Source: Lachnospiraceae bacterium
GTDB lineage: Bacteria > Bacillota > Clostridia > Lachnospirales > Lachnospiraceae
Assembly (NCBI GenBank): GCA_014804425.1
Contig: JAAUZV010000009.1
Coordinates: forward strand, 1 to 43,755
Direction: 5' to 3'
DNA: 43,755 bases
Below, one piece after another: positions 23,336 through 32,289 of the stretch; the stretch's first letter is position 1; the number at the start of each line of letters is the position of its first letter. Below the pieces are notes generated by a model, which was given only the letters and a program-made list of their open reading frames with translations, was not told where the DNA came from and did no database searches. The position numbers were made by a program, and so were the translations under genes.

Positions 23336-23350
23336 GCCCTTCCCTCCTCA

Positions 23351-23399
23351 AAAGAATGCTTTGCATTCTTTCAAAGAATCTGTCAAAGACAGATTCTTT
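23351..23399. repeat. Paired palindromes of the AAAGAAYGC family (locus A)
   Basis: AAAGAATGC (23351-23359) with GCATTCTTT (23363-23371) and AAAGAATCTGTC (23373-23384) with GACAGATTCTTT (23388-23399). Both are perfect stems with 3-base AAA/TTT loops. Located between frr and uppS. Related units occur at 31205-31269, 33531-33635 and 37800-37841, all intergenic. Confidence 0.85.
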
Positions 23400-23463
23400 T
23401 ATTGCCTATCGTCAGACAAGGGCGCACCCGCATGCAAGCATGCCGTGCGCCCCCCATTTTCGC

Positions 23464-24012
23464 TTATACCGTCATGATTTCTTTTGATTTGTTCTCGACG
23501 AGAGTGTCAACTTCCTTGATGTACTTATCCGTCGCCTTTTGAAGCTGTTCCTCAAGCTGCTTTACCTCGTCCTCCGAGATTTCCTTGCTGAGCTTCTTCA
23601 CCGCATCATTGCCGTCGCGTCTGGCATTACGGATAACAACTTTATTGTCCTCGCCCTTTTTCTTGATATCCTTGACAAGTTCTTTTCTTCGATCCTCCGT
23701 CAGTTCGGGAAATACCAGTCTCACAACCGTTCCGTCGTTCGACGGCGTGATTCCGATGTCGGACATCATGATCGCCTTCTCAATCTCCTTGATCAGCGAT
23801 TTTTCCCAAGGCGCGATCTGGATCATTCTTGCCTCAGGAACCGTGATATTACCGACACTCTGAATCGGCGTCGGCGTTCCGTAATAATCAACCTTGATCT
23901 TGTCCAGAATATGCGGATTGGCACGCCCCGCACGAATCGTCTGAAAATCCGCCTGCAAAAACTCAAGCGCTTTCTGCATTTTTTCCTCGTACTGCACTAA
24001 TCTTGCGTCCAT
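23464..24012 (-). CDS. frr: Ribosome recycling factor
   Basis: A 182-aa factor that, with EF-G, splits the post-termination ribosome. It has the two-part family layout: an N-terminal helix of the three-helix bundle (EEKMQKALEFLQADFQTIRA, GRANPHILDKI), the beta domain (GTPTPIQSVGNITVPEARMI), and the C-terminal long helices (RRKELVKDIKKKGEDNKVVI and onward to the end). Length is standard. GGGAGGG ribosome site precedes the ATG. It starts right after the pyrH stop, in the order rpsB, tsf, pyrH, frr used in most bacteria, except that surface genes lie between tsf and pyrH here. Confidence 0.97.
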   Translation of the reverse strand: MDARLVQYEEKMQKALEFLQADFQTIRAGRANPHILDKIKVDYYGTPTPIQSVGNITVPEARMIQIAPWEKSLIKEIEKAIMMSDIGITPSNDGTVVRLVFPELTEDRRKELVKDIKKKGEDNKVVIRNARRDGNDAVKKLSKEISEDEVKQLEEQLQKATDKYIKEVDTLVENKSKEIMTV

Positions 24013-24013
24013 A

Positions 24014-24721
24014 TTAACCCTCCCTGACCACGGTCACTTCCGTACCGCCAAAATCACCCTTTATCGCATTTACAATACTGTTTTTTTCATTCAGTCCGAA
24101 TACACGCATCGGCATCCGGTTGTCTCTGGCTAAAATGGATGCCGTCATGTCAACGACCTGCAGATTACGCGCGATCACCTCGTCGATCGAAACCTTGTCA
24201 TATTTTTTGGCCGCGGGATTTGTCCTTGGATCATCATCATAAACGCCGTCGATCGCCTTTGCAAGCAGGATCACGTCGGCCTCCACTTCGACCGCACGCA
24301 GTACCACTCCGGTATCCGTGGAAAAATAAGGATGTCCGGTCCCACCCGCAAAAAACACGACCATACCCTTTGAGAAGTATTTGTTTGCGCGATCCTTAGA
24401 AAAGAGCTTTGTAAAGGAACCACACTCAAACGGCGTCAAAACATTCGTCATCAATCCGATGCTCCTGCATATTTCAGACACATAAATGCAGTTCATGATC
24501 GTTGCCAGCATGCCAATCTGATCGGCTTTGGTACGGTCGATGTTCTCACTTGACCGCCCTCTCCAAAAATTGCCGCCGCCGATCACGACACCGACTTCGA
24601 TCCCGTCATCGACAAGTTGCTTGATCTGCAGTGCGACCTCTCTGACCGTCGCCTCATCGAATCCGGTCTTCTTATCGCCCGACAACGCCTCTCCGCTCAG
24701 CTTTAATAGAATACGCTTCAT
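24014..24721 (-). CDS. pyrH: UMP kinase
   Basis: A 235-aa hexameric amino-acid-kinase-fold enzyme that phosphorylates UMP to UDP. The start is ATG 24721 (MKRILLKLSGEALSG), preceded by GGAGAGAA; the frame that opens 12 codons upstream is not used. Family motifs: VGVVIGGGNFWRGR, the GTGHPYFSTDTGVVLRA substrate site and LLAKAIDGVYDDDPRTNPAA. Length is standard. The stop is one base before frr. A perfect hairpin lies 20 bases upstream of the start (24741-24759), between the bactofilin gene and the ribosome site. Confidence 0.97.
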   Translation of the reverse strand: MKRILLKLSGEALSGDKKTGFDEATVREVALQIKQLVDDGIEVGVVIGGGNFWRGRSSENIDRTKADQIGMLATIMNCIYVSEICRSIGLMTNVLTPFECGSFTKLFSKDRANKYFSKGMVVFFAGGTGHPYFSTDTGVVLRAVEVEADVILLAKAIDGVYDDDPRTNPAAKKYDKVSIDEVIARNLQVVDMTASILARDNRMPMRVFGLNEKNSIVNAIKGDFGGTEVTVVREG

Positions 24722-24740
24722 GCCGTTCTCTCCTCTATAT

Positions 24741-24759
24741 ATTTGCGCACAGCGCAAAT
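24741..24759. other. Hairpin in the pyrH leader
   Basis: ATTTGCGC (24741-24748) pairs with GCGCAAAT (24752-24759) around a 3-base loop. A T run lies on the plus-strand side only, so for minus-strand transcription it is not a normal terminator. It sits between the bactofilin stop and the pyrH ribosome site; mRNA processing or attenuation is possible. Confidence 0.6.
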
Positions 24760-24765
24760 TCTTTT

Positions 24766-26202
24766 TTATATCTTCGCGGTCTTCTTGAACTCATCAAAGA
24801 ATGCAGTCGGATTGACATCCGCATAGCACTGGGAGCACATACCTTCCACAACCGCACCGTTGTTGATCTGAACGGACTTAGACTTGATATTGCCCATGAC
24901 AATCGCGGAGGTGTCTAAGATGACAGGTCCTTTGACATCAATATCGCCCTTGACTGCTCCTGCAACCACTGCGCTTGACGCCATGATATTGCCGATGATC
25001 ACAGAGCTTTGACCAACCTTTACGCTTCCGAGAGAATTTACCTCACCGACGATTTTTGCCGACTCTGCATAAATCTCAGCCGCCTTGGAATTACCGTTGA
25101 CTACGCCGGTCACATCCAGTTTGCCGAGAATTTCAATATTACCTGTGATCGTTCCGAAGATTTCCAAAGACCCCTTCGATATAATGTCACCGGTGATCGT
25201 CATTCCTTCCGTGATCACAGATTTCTCATCACTTGCTACCTCGTTCTCGCCAAATAACTGCTCCTGCATGTTCTTAACCCCTTCCTTCTCCACTTCTTTT
25301 TCTTCCTCGTTTACTGCTGTACTATCCATTTCCATTACTTCCTCTGACATTTTGTCTGCCTCCGCTTCTTTTATGATTTCTGTTTCCGCAGCCGTATCCG
25401 GCATGCTTTCCTCTATCATATTATTTTCTGCCGTATCCGGCATACTTTCCTCCATCATGCTGTTTTCAGACGCATCCGGTATACTTTCTTCTGTCATACC
25501 GCTTTCAGACGCATCCGGCACCGATTCTGCTTCCGAAATCGATGCTCCAAACAGCTCCGCCGTATTTTCTTCGGTCACGGCTTCCGCCTCCGCCGGCTCG
25601 CTCATGGTATCGTACGTTTCTGCCGTTGTTAGGATGTCTGTCCCCAACGCCTCTTCTGTCGTTTCGACCGTCTCTGTCCCGTCTTCCGCTATGTCGCTTC
25701 GCATTTCCTCATCTGCAGCCGTTTGTGCCTCATCTGCTGCGATATCCGAATCTTCCGCGTTCTCCTCCACAAGATCTCCGGTATCCGCCGTCAGATCAAA
25801 CAGCTCAGCCAACAGCTTGTCTTCTTCACTCTGCTCATCTTCTGTGCTGTCCTCCAAATTCAAGACAGTATCCAATGCAGGCTCCTCCGCCTCAGAACTG
25901 CTCTCCTCCGCCTCAAGCAGTTGTGCCAGCTCCATTTCCTCTTCTTCCGATACGGCCTCGCGCTCCAAGGTACTCTCCGACTCCACAAACAGCTCTGCCA
26001 GCAGCTCGTCCTCCTCGGTCTGCGCTTCTCCCGTCTCCTCAAATACCGCCGCATCCGGCTCTGCCTCACTCACCGCGTCAAGCCGGTCTACCATATCGGC
26101 CAGCGTCTGGCTTTCTGCCTGCCCGGCATCCGCCGTTTCATCAGGCATCAATTCGCTGACGGCCTGCGATAAGTCTTCCTTTAAATCCGAAAAAAATCCC
26201 AT
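24766..26202 (-). CDS. Bactofilin-domain protein with long acidic N-terminal extension
   Basis: A 478-aa protein. The C-terminal third (about 320-440) is a bactofilin (DUF583) beta-helix: VITEGMTITGDIISKGSLEI, IFGTITGNIEILGKL, VAGAVKGDIDVKGPVIL, ending VQINNGAVVEGM. Bactofilins polymerise without nucleotide and scaffold cell-shape or envelope proteins. The long N-terminal part is extremely Glu/Asp/Ser/Ala-rich and probably disordered. It contains about four tandem repeats of a unit like DASENSMMEESMPD. The start MGFFSDLKEDLSQ is amphipathic. Such an extension is unusual, since typical bactofilins are 100-200 aa. It may recruit partners such as the following envelope genes. It precedes pyrH in the same direction. 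Confidence 0.85.
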   Translation of the reverse strand: MGFFSDLKEDLSQAVSELMPDETADAGQAESQTLADMVDRLDAVSEAEPDAAVFEETGEAQTEEDELLAELFVESESTLEREAVSEEEEMELAQLLEAEESSSEAEEPALDTVLNLEDSTEDEQSEEDKLLAELFDLTADTGDLVEENAEDSDIAADEAQTAADEEMRSDIAEDGTETVETTEEALGTDILTTAETYDTMSEPAEAEAVTEENTAELFGASISEAESVPDASESGMTEESIPDASENSMMEESMPDTAENNMIEESMPDTAAETEIIKEAEADKMSEEVMEMDSTAVNEEEKEVEKEGVKNMQEQLFGENEVASDEKSVITEGMTITGDIISKGSLEIFGTITGNIEILGKLDVTGVVNGNSKAAEIYAESAKIVGEVNSLGSVKVGQSSVIIGNIMASSAVVAGAVKGDIDVKGPVILDTSAIVMGNIKSKSVQINNGAVVEGMCSQCYADVNPTAFFDEFKKTAKI

Positions 26203-26248
26203 CTTTTAACCACACCTTTCCGCAACACCCTGCGCATCTGTTCGGGCG

Positions 26249-27472
26249 TTACTCGCTCTCTTCATCCGCTTTTACCTGCTGGATCCGTGCCGTATCCTCC
26301 GTGATCGGCAGGATAACGGTATTTTCCATCTGTAAAATGCGTTCTATGATCACCGGCAGCGCCTCAACAGTTGAATGCTTTCCTGACGCATCATGCATCA
26401 GCACGATCGCCGTGCGATATCGTTCCATATTGTTCGTTACATTATCCGCAAGCTGCGCCGCCGAAAGCCGCACACTTCCCGCATCTCCGTTTACGACGTT
26501 CCAATCAAAATAAATGATGTCCCGCTCATTCAAAACATCGATCAGCTCCTGCACGTCCGTACTGCTGAGCGCATTGCTGCTTCCTCCCGGAAAACGATAA
26601 AAACAGCTTGTCACACCGGTCATGTCATACAGATAACTGCGGATTTTCTCTAAATCCTCAGTGAACGCCTCCGTCGATGCGTAAATCTCACCATACCGAT
26701 GGCTGTAGGAATGCATCCCCAGCGTATGCCCTCTCTCCAAAATGAGCCGATACATTTCCTGCGAATGCTCATCTGTCTTACCCACGACAAAAAAGGTTGC
26801 TTTCACGCCATAACGGTCTAAGATATCCAAAATTTCTTCGGTGTTGCTGCTCGGTCCGTCATCAAATGTCAGGTACACCTTGCGGTAATCCGGATACATC
26901 TGCTCTCCGCTTAATTCCGCATCCTCCTCAGCTTCGCTCTGCGCATCCGCTGCTATGTCGTCCTCGGATTGTCCGCCGCTCTCCGCAGCGCCGTCATCCG
27001 CATGCATATCAGCCCCGTCATCGGCTTGTCCCGCGTCGTCATTGACAGGCTCCGAAACCTCTTCGCCCGATACACCGTTTTCAGCAGATTCCACATCTTC
27101 CGGCACGCCATACATCGGTGTACCGCCCATCAGCATGCCGTCCGGCGATATGCCGTCTACCGCATTCGTTCCCATCACGGGGTCCGCACTTCCGTCCGCC
27201 TGTGCAAGATAGCCGGCCTCTCCTCCACCCGAAGAAAGCCTCCGGGAATCGCTCATCTGTGCGGCAAGCCGCGTTTCGCGCGCCGCCTCAAGCTCCTGCA
27301 CCTTCTGCTCTAATCTGCCTACCTTGAAAAAAAGAATGATACACAGAAGCACAGGCAGCAGGATTGCCAAAATGACCGTCAGCACAATGATTTTCTTTAA
27401 TCGATTGATCCGCCGTCTTCGCTCCGCCTGTGTTCTTGCGGGCTTTTCCGGCGCCTTCTCTACCTCTGCCAT
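26249..27472 (-). CDS. Membrane-anchored polysaccharide deacetylase (NodB-type)
   Basis: A 407-aa type II membrane protein. I choose ATG 27472 (MAEVEKAPEK), seven bases after GGAG. The layout is a basic cytoplasmic tail, a membrane helix (KKIIVLTVILAILLPVLLCI), a coiled-coil (VGRLEQKVQELEAARE), an acidic Asp/Glu/Ala-rich spacer, then a carbohydrate-esterase 4 domain. CE4 motifs: VYLTFDDGPSSNTEE (catalytic Asp and metal Asp), GMHSYSHRYGE (metal His pair), RFPGGSSNAL, YFDWNVVNGD and IVLMHDASGKHS. The enzyme would remove N- or O-acetyl groups from peptidoglycan or another surface glycan. It sits between the LTA-synthase-like gene and bactofilin. Family is certain; substrate is not. Confidence 0.93.
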   Translation of the reverse strand: MAEVEKAPEKPARTQAERRRRINRLKKIIVLTVILAILLPVLLCIILFFKVGRLEQKVQELEAARETRLAAQMSDSRRLSSGGGEAGYLAQADGSADPVMGTNAVDGISPDGMLMGGTPMYGVPEDVESAENGVSGEEVSEPVNDDAGQADDGADMHADDGAAESGGQSEDDIAADAQSEAEEDAELSGEQMYPDYRKVYLTFDDGPSSNTEEILDILDRYGVKATFFVVGKTDEHSQEMYRLILERGHTLGMHSYSHRYGEIYASTEAFTEDLEKIRSYLYDMTGVTSCFYRFPGGSSNALSSTDVQELIDVLNERDIIYFDWNVVNGDAGSVRLSAAQLADNVTNNMERYRTAIVLMHDASGKHSTVEALPVIIERILQMENTVILPITEDTARIQQVKADEESE

Positions 27473-27521
27473 ATGCGCTCTCCGAAGGAACACCCGTTTC
27501 CGTTCCTTTCACACGATTACC

Positions 27522-27551
27522 ATTATAACATATCTATCCCCCTGCGGGCAA
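27522..27551 (-). promoter_or_regulatory. Candidate promoter of the deacetylase gene
   Basis: On the minus strand TTGCCC (27546-27551), 18 bases, TATAAT (27522-27527), about 50 bases upstream of the ATG at 27472. Good -10, partial -35. Confidence 0.5.
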
Positions 27552-27641
27552 GTACATAACTCATATCTGATCATATCCGAAAAAATATCCGCTTATCCCG
27601 ATCCGGAGCAGGTATCAGACTGCCTTTGCTCCTCCTGCCTC

Positions 27642-29768
27642 TCACTCGCAGACATAAGCCGCCGTCTCTCCGAGCGTGATATTGTCCGTTCCGATCTGGG
27701 CGACTGTTACAATGTCTCCCGCGGCCAACTGCGAATTCTCGATCAAAAGCATTCCCGGCTCCACATACGTTGTCTTTTGTGTTTCCCCATTGACACACAC
27801 ATGACTGTACTCATTAAAGCCCGTTCCGTAAACATAAACAAGCCCTTCCTCCTCCTTCGCAACAGCGGTCACGGTAATCTCATCAATGCCGAGCTTCAAA
27901 TCGGTCGCCTCATAGGGATTGATACCGCCGTAAATCTCCCTGTCACCGTAAAGCATGTCATACTGAAGCACCTCCAGCTTGTTGAGATAATCTTCGTCCC
28001 ACATGCAGCTTTGATGAAGCTTCGTTAAAATCCCCTGCGTAATGCCCGCTTCCTCCAGCACCTTTGCGGAAAGCTGGTACGCTTCCAAATTAATGTCATT
28101 TTTTTGAAGACCGATATTATCCCAGATCACATACTCCGTTGCTGTGAGCACGCCGCCTTCCACGTCCTCTGTTTCCAGATTCATATAGGGCAGATGGTCT
28201 CCGTAAAGCACGAGGAGCACCGGCTCTCCCCGCTCCTCAAGCGCCGTGACAAGCTCCCGCACAAAGCGGTCATCCTCCGCTATTTGGTTTACATAATAGC
28301 TCCAAGCATACTCCATGCTCAAATCCGTATAACGGATAAAGATCGGCTCCTCATCATCCAAACGCTGAGACGGATACTCCCCGTGCGCCTGCACGGAGAT
28401 CGCATAAACGATATCCTCTCCCTGTGTGGAATCCATTGCTTTTAAGATTTCTCCGACCAAGATCTCATCTTTGGCAAAACCGTTGACATTGCGTTCCACA
28501 TTGTACATGTATTCAATCGGTGTGAACGTATCAAAGCCCAACTGTGAAAAAACAATGTGCCTGTCATAAAACGTCCCGTCATTATTGTGGATCGCGTGTG
28601 CCGTATAACCAAGCGCTTTTAAGTTGTTTGCGATGCTCTCACAGGTCGTCGATTTTAAGATCGTTTTATACGGATATTCGCCCGGACCGAAAAAGTCAAG
28701 ATTCATCCCGGTCAAAATCTCAAACTCCGTATTAGCAGTACCCGCTCCGACGGACGGCACATACAGACGGCCCGTCGTATACTGCCCGGTCAATTCACGG
28801 TAAAACGGGATCGGATCCTGGGAAAACTCCAATCCTGCAACCGTATACGGGTCAAAAAAGGATTCCAGCTGGACAAAAATAATATTCGGCATCCCGCCGG
28901 TCTGCGCATTATCCGGCTGATCATTTTCTCCCTCAGGTTCCCCCGTCGGCTCCGGGTCCTTCCCCGAGGGTGCGGCACCGATCCCTCCCGGCGCATTTAT
29001 TCCGCCCATGACTCCGTTTCCCATACCCGGCTCTAACGGGTTGACCGGAAACGGCGCATTTAACGAGTCTTGCACAACATTTTCAATCAGCTCCGGAGAA
29101 TAATCGTCCGGCTTTTCCATCCCGAGATTGATGATGCTGTTGGCAAAGCAGTAAGGAAATCCGTAGTCATGGTAGGCATCCGCCAGATTGGAAAAATTTT
29201 CCGTAGCCACGCCGCATACGATCAGCAGACGATTAATGCCGATCAGGCTGAAGGTATAGATCACTGCAATCGCCAGCGTTGCCAGTATGTGCAGTTTTCC
29301 CTGATATTTCGGCATTTTTAACCCCAGCACCACGCTCAAGACAACCGACGCAAGGATCGCAAACAAAATTAACCCGATAACGATGGGCGACAGATACAGC
29401 TTTACAATACGGACCGCCGATGTGATCAGCAAAAAATCAACCGCAGCAAACGGCGTTGTCCGAAAGCAGAGCAGAATTCCGTTCGTAATGCCAAGCGCCA
29501 AAAGCAGGATAAAAACAATCGCATTGTACATGATCCTTCTGCGAAAGATGCTGCCGACTCCGAAAAACAGCAGCAGGATCAACGCGTTAAACACAAACAT
29601 CACCGGCCGCTGGATCACATACAGCAATGCCCGGAGCAGCGAATGACGCGAAACACTCTCAAGGATCAGGTTCAAAGCAAGGGATTCATACAGGCAGAAC
29701 AGGATATAATGTTCATTGACCCACTGTATATTATCTTTATGAAAAACTTTTTTGATCTTCTCTTTCAT
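27642..29768 (-). CDS. LTA synthase family sulfatase-fold membrane protein
   Basis: A 708-aa protein from ATG 29768, eight bases after AAAGGA. About five membrane helices (roughly residues 20-180) are followed by an external Pro/Gly-rich linker and an alkaline-phosphatase/sulfatase domain. Metal-site motifs: NIIFVQLESFFDPY (Glu), GAGTANTEFEILTG (nucleophile Thr), AHAIHNNDGTFYDRH and VLYGDHLPYM. This matches lipoteichoic-acid synthases (LtaS/Cps-type phosphoglycerol transferases). Past residue 600 is a beta-rich TIG-like extension (GLVYVYGTGFNEYSHVCVNG), which is not typical of the core family. It would add glycerol phosphate or a similar group to a surface glycolipid. Substrate not determined from sequence. 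Confidence 0.92.
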   Translation of the reverse strand: MKEKIKKVFHKDNIQWVNEHYILFCLYESLALNLILESVSRHSLLRALLYVIQRPVMFVFNALILLLFFGVGSIFRRRIMYNAIVFILLLALGITNGILLCFRTTPFAAVDFLLITSAVRIVKLYLSPIVIGLILFAILASVVLSVVLGLKMPKYQGKLHILATLAIAVIYTFSLIGINRLLIVCGVATENFSNLADAYHDYGFPYCFANSIINLGMEKPDDYSPELIENVVQDSLNAPFPVNPLEPGMGNGVMGGINAPGGIGAAPSGKDPEPTGEPEGENDQPDNAQTGGMPNIIFVQLESFFDPYTVAGLEFSQDPIPFYRELTGQYTTGRLYVPSVGAGTANTEFEILTGMNLDFFGPGEYPYKTILKSTTCESIANNLKALGYTAHAIHNNDGTFYDRHIVFSQLGFDTFTPIEYMYNVERNVNGFAKDEILVGEILKAMDSTQGEDIVYAISVQAHGEYPSQRLDDEEPIFIRYTDLSMEYAWSYYVNQIAEDDRFVRELVTALEERGEPVLLVLYGDHLPYMNLETEDVEGGVLTATEYVIWDNIGLQKNDINLEAYQLSAKVLEEAGITQGILTKLHQSCMWDEDYLNKLEVLQYDMLYGDREIYGGINPYEATDLKLGIDEITVTAVAKEEEGLVYVYGTGFNEYSHVCVNGETQKTTYVEPGMLLIENSQLAAGDIVTVAQIGTDNITLGETAAYVCE

Positions 29769-29843
29769 TGTACACATCCTTTATGCCGCAGACGATCACA
29801 CACGCATGACAACAGAACATGCATCTCACACATTCTATTGTTG

Positions 29844-29885
29844 CAAAAAAACAAGCGCACTATTACTTTAATCGTAGTAGTGCGC
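29844..29885 (-). terminator. Terminator of the DUF6033/coiled-coil unit
   Basis: GCGCACTATTAC (29855-29866) pairs with GTAGTAGTGCGC (29874-29885), and on the minus strand the stem is followed by TTGTTTTTTTGC. It ends the unit that begins at the sigma-D promoter near 32317 and separates it from the LTA-synthase-like gene. Confidence 0.85.
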
Positions 29886-29979
29886 AAAGTCAAGATGCTT
29901 CCTGTTTACTTTTTACTTTTTATTATCCGTATTACGATTGGTTTTGACGTTTTCAGGCGGCATATGCTCCTTACTGCGC

Positions 29980-31161
29980 TCAGATATACTTATCCACAGC
30001 CACGCCCTTAGCGTCCTCTCCGGTCAGACCCAGCTTATTCAGCTCCCGCTTGACGTCCTCCTGAACCGTATCCTTCTCCTGAGACAATTCCGTGATCGTA
30101 TAGCTTTGCTTTTCATTCCGATCCTCTGTCTCCTCAGTGTCGTCCTTCCTGCGGGTTCCGCGCTCTTCCTCCGGCTTTTCAGCGGGGGATTCCTCCGTTT
30201 TTTCCGTCTTTGTCTTCTCGGCGATCTTTTCTCTGAGGCTTTCCGCCTCTTTCTTCTGTTCGGCGGCACGCTCCCTGTTACGCTCCAAGGTCTGCTCGCG
30301 CTCAGCTTTGCTCTCACGCCGCGCCTGAATGCGCTCTTCCTGCGCCTCCTCCTGCTCTTTGCGCGCTTCGAGCTTTTCTTCTTTTTCCTCTTTTTCTGCC
30401 TTGCGCTCCTCTGCCTTCTCCTGTGCTTCCTTCGTTTCCTCGTCAACCTTGTCTTTGACTTCGTTGATCATGCCGTATGCCGCCTCTTTGCTGGCAGCCA
30501 GCTTAATATCCTCAGCCGTATCCTGCGCGAAGCCCATCCCCTGCTCATAGGGTTTGGCAAGTATGCTTTGCTTTAGCCCGTAAATGGCATCATTCTCTTC
30601 TTTGATCTGCGGCTTATTGCTCTCTATAATGCTGCGGTACATTCCCGCATCCTTGTTTACTTCAAGGCTTCGCTTCTGATATTCCGTCAGTTCCTTTTCA
30701 TCAATCTCGGCGAGGCGTTCTTTTTCTTCCGGTGTCAGGATGATACCGCTGCCGGACCATTGGCTGTCCTGACGCTTCTCCAACAGCTCTAAGTCCTTCT
30801 GTTCCTGACTGTCATCCGCAATGCCGTACTCCGTCTTCCACTCCGCCTTCTGATTGTTGATCTTATTTAATTCAGTCTGCGCCGCTCTTGACTCGCCCTT
30901 CAGTTTTTTGATATTGGCGCGCCGCTTTTCCATGTCCAATGTAACCTTATTATCTTCTTCAAACACATCGGATACGATCTTGCGCGCCTTGCGAAGCGCC
31001 GCCTCTTTTTTGTCCTGAACAGGGTTCTGCTGCATGGGTGCGCCCATCTGCACGGATTTCGTTTTTCCCTGCTTCTTTCCCGCAGCGCCCTGTGCCTGCT
31101 CGTCCTGTCCTATTGCAAAGGATACGGAAATCACGCCGTCTCTTTTTTCTCCGACTCTCAT
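29980..31161 (-). CDS. Coiled-coil protein, unknown function, 393 aa
   Basis: A highly charged, cytoplasmic-looking protein. The middle and C-terminal half consist of long Glu/Lys/Arg/Gln coiled coils (EEKLEARKEQEEAQEERIQA is typical). The N-terminal 100 residues contain a Gln/Gly-rich stretch and KARKIVSDVFEEDNKVTLDM. No signal peptide or membrane segment. I cannot name a domain. It follows the DUF6033-type gene (start 31161, good AGAGGGG ribosome site) with a 109-base gap filled by long palindromes, so it probably shares the sigma-D transcript. It might be a cytoskeletal or motility-linked partner, but that is inferred from position only. Confidence 0.75.
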   Translation of the reverse strand: MRVGEKRDGVISVSFAIGQDEQAQGAAGKKQGKTKSVQMGAPMQQNPVQDKKEAALRKARKIVSDVFEEDNKVTLDMEKRRANIKKLKGESRAAQTELNKINNQKAEWKTEYGIADDSQEQKDLELLEKRQDSQWSGSGIILTPEEKERLAEIDEKELTEYQKRSLEVNKDAGMYRSIIESNKPQIKEENDAIYGLKQSILAKPYEQGMGFAQDTAEDIKLAASKEAAYGMINEVKDKVDEETKEAQEKAEERKAEKEEKEEKLEARKEQEEAQEERIQARRESKAEREQTLERNRERAAEQKKEAESLREKIAEKTKTEKTEESPAEKPEEERGTRRKDDTEETEDRNEKQSYTITELSQEKDTVQEDVKRELNKLGLTGEDAKGVAVDKYI

Positions 31162-31204
31162 AAGATCCCCTCTTTTCTATGATACTAGAAACGTTCTCAC
31201 CCCA

Positions 31205-31269
31205 GAAGAATCGCTATAGCGATTCTTCGAAAGAACGCAAAAGAATGTTTCACATTCTTTGCGTTCTTT
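31205..31269. repeat. Palindromes of the AAAGAAYGC family (locus B)
   Basis: A perfect 24-bp palindrome (GAAGAATCGCTA and its complement, 31205-31228) is followed by a nested hairpin at 31230-31269 (AAAGAACGC...GCGTTCTTT outside, AAAGAATGT...ACATTCTTT inside). It fills the gap between the DUF6033-type and coiled-coil genes. The bases CCCCAGAAGAATC and CGAAAGAACGC are shared with locus D. Confidence 0.85.
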
Positions 31270-31270
31270 T

Positions 31271-32104
31271 TTATACCGAATAATCCACTGACTGACCGCG
31301 CATTTTCTCCTCTTCGGTACGCATATGGTCTGTGAGATAGTTCATCTCATAATCCTCTATTTTGCGCATCAGTTCCTCGATGGAGTCCGCCGTGATGATC
31401 ACCTCATCCGATTCCTCCGTCCGGTCTTTTCTGTCTGCGCGCCGCTTTTCGATGCGTTCTTCATCCGCCTTCTTTGCAGCCTTCTTCTTTTCCGCCTTGG
31501 CGTCTTCCTTCTTCTTTGCCGCGCGCTTATCGATCATCTTTCTCTGCTCCGCAAAGGATTTATCAACCGCGGCAAAAAACGATGCCCGGCCGTCCTTATA
31601 ACTCATTCCGTAAGAATTCACGCCCGGCTTTGTACCGACTGTCTGCGCCATCTGGGACAGTCCGGAAGACGCAGCCTGAATCTTGCTCTCCATCTGTGCA
31701 CGGTATTTTTCATCCGTTGCCATGCGCTCGATCTTATCCGTATCGATCAGCACCGTCATCCCGTTCGGCGTGGCAAAGCTGTTCTTCATCGCGTCTGCTT
31801 CCTGCTTTCTGTCCGACGCTACCAATACGAAGCTCATGTTTGCATATTTCTTTGTTAATTGATTGTAGTAATCCTCCGCTTCCTTGCTCAGCTTCGGATT
31901 GCCGTAGGTTCTGCCGGTCTTGATCTCCCTTTTGCCGTCCGCCCTTGCAGCTTCTGTCTGCGACTTTACTTCATCCGTTTTCTTTTCGCTTCCCGCCGCT
32001 TTCCGCTCGTCCTGCCATCTGGCATTCCCTGCTGTCTGTGTCATGTATTGCGGCGTCTTGTATGTCTGCCCCAATGCCTGCACATAAAAATCCAATCCAC
32101 TCAT
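31271..32104 (-). CDS. DUF6033-type protein, sigma-D controlled
   Basis: A 277-aa protein that I place in the DUF6033 group from memory. Seen: short N terminus MSGLDFYVQALGQTY, a Lys/Glu-rich linker, a central conserved block (LSKEAEDYYNQLTKKYANMS, FVLVASDRKQEADAMK, and VLIDTDKIERMATDEKYR), a region around NSYGMSYKDGRASFFAAVD, and a Lys/Arg/Asp-rich basic coiled tail. No signal peptide or membrane helix. Function is unknown in the family. A near-perfect sigma-D promoter about 185 bases upstream (32290-32317) ties it to the flagellar/motility regulon. Start supported by AAGGAGGAAAGAGG. Confidence 0.8.
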   Translation of the reverse strand: MSGLDFYVQALGQTYKTPQYMTQTAGNARWQDERKAAGSEKKTDEVKSQTEAARADGKREIKTGRTYGNPKLSKEAEDYYNQLTKKYANMSFVLVASDRKQEADAMKNSFATPNGMTVLIDTDKIERMATDEKYRAQMESKIQAASSGLSQMAQTVGTKPGVNSYGMSYKDGRASFFAAVDKSFAEQRKMIDKRAAKKKEDAKAEKKKAAKKADEERIEKRRADRKDRTEESDEVIITADSIEELMRKIEDYEMNYLTDHMRTEEEKMRGQSVDYSV

Positions 32105-32289
32105 CCTCTTTCCTCCTTGAAATTGTCGTGTTGTCAGTCTGAATCGATATCTCCCGCTGCCCGCAGCGGTTGATCGGCTCTGTACGGGGTATCCTTTCCC
32201 CGGGCGGTCTGTTCTTTGTCCGGAAGCTTTTAATACATTTATACTTCCTCAAACGTCAATCTGTCCCAAGTTGCAAACCTCCATATTGT

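Noticed and set aside
25085..26209. Long plus-strand Ser-rich frame opposite the bactofilin gene
   Set aside because: It is the reverse-strand shadow of the acidic Glu/Asp codons; no ribosome site and no family similarity.
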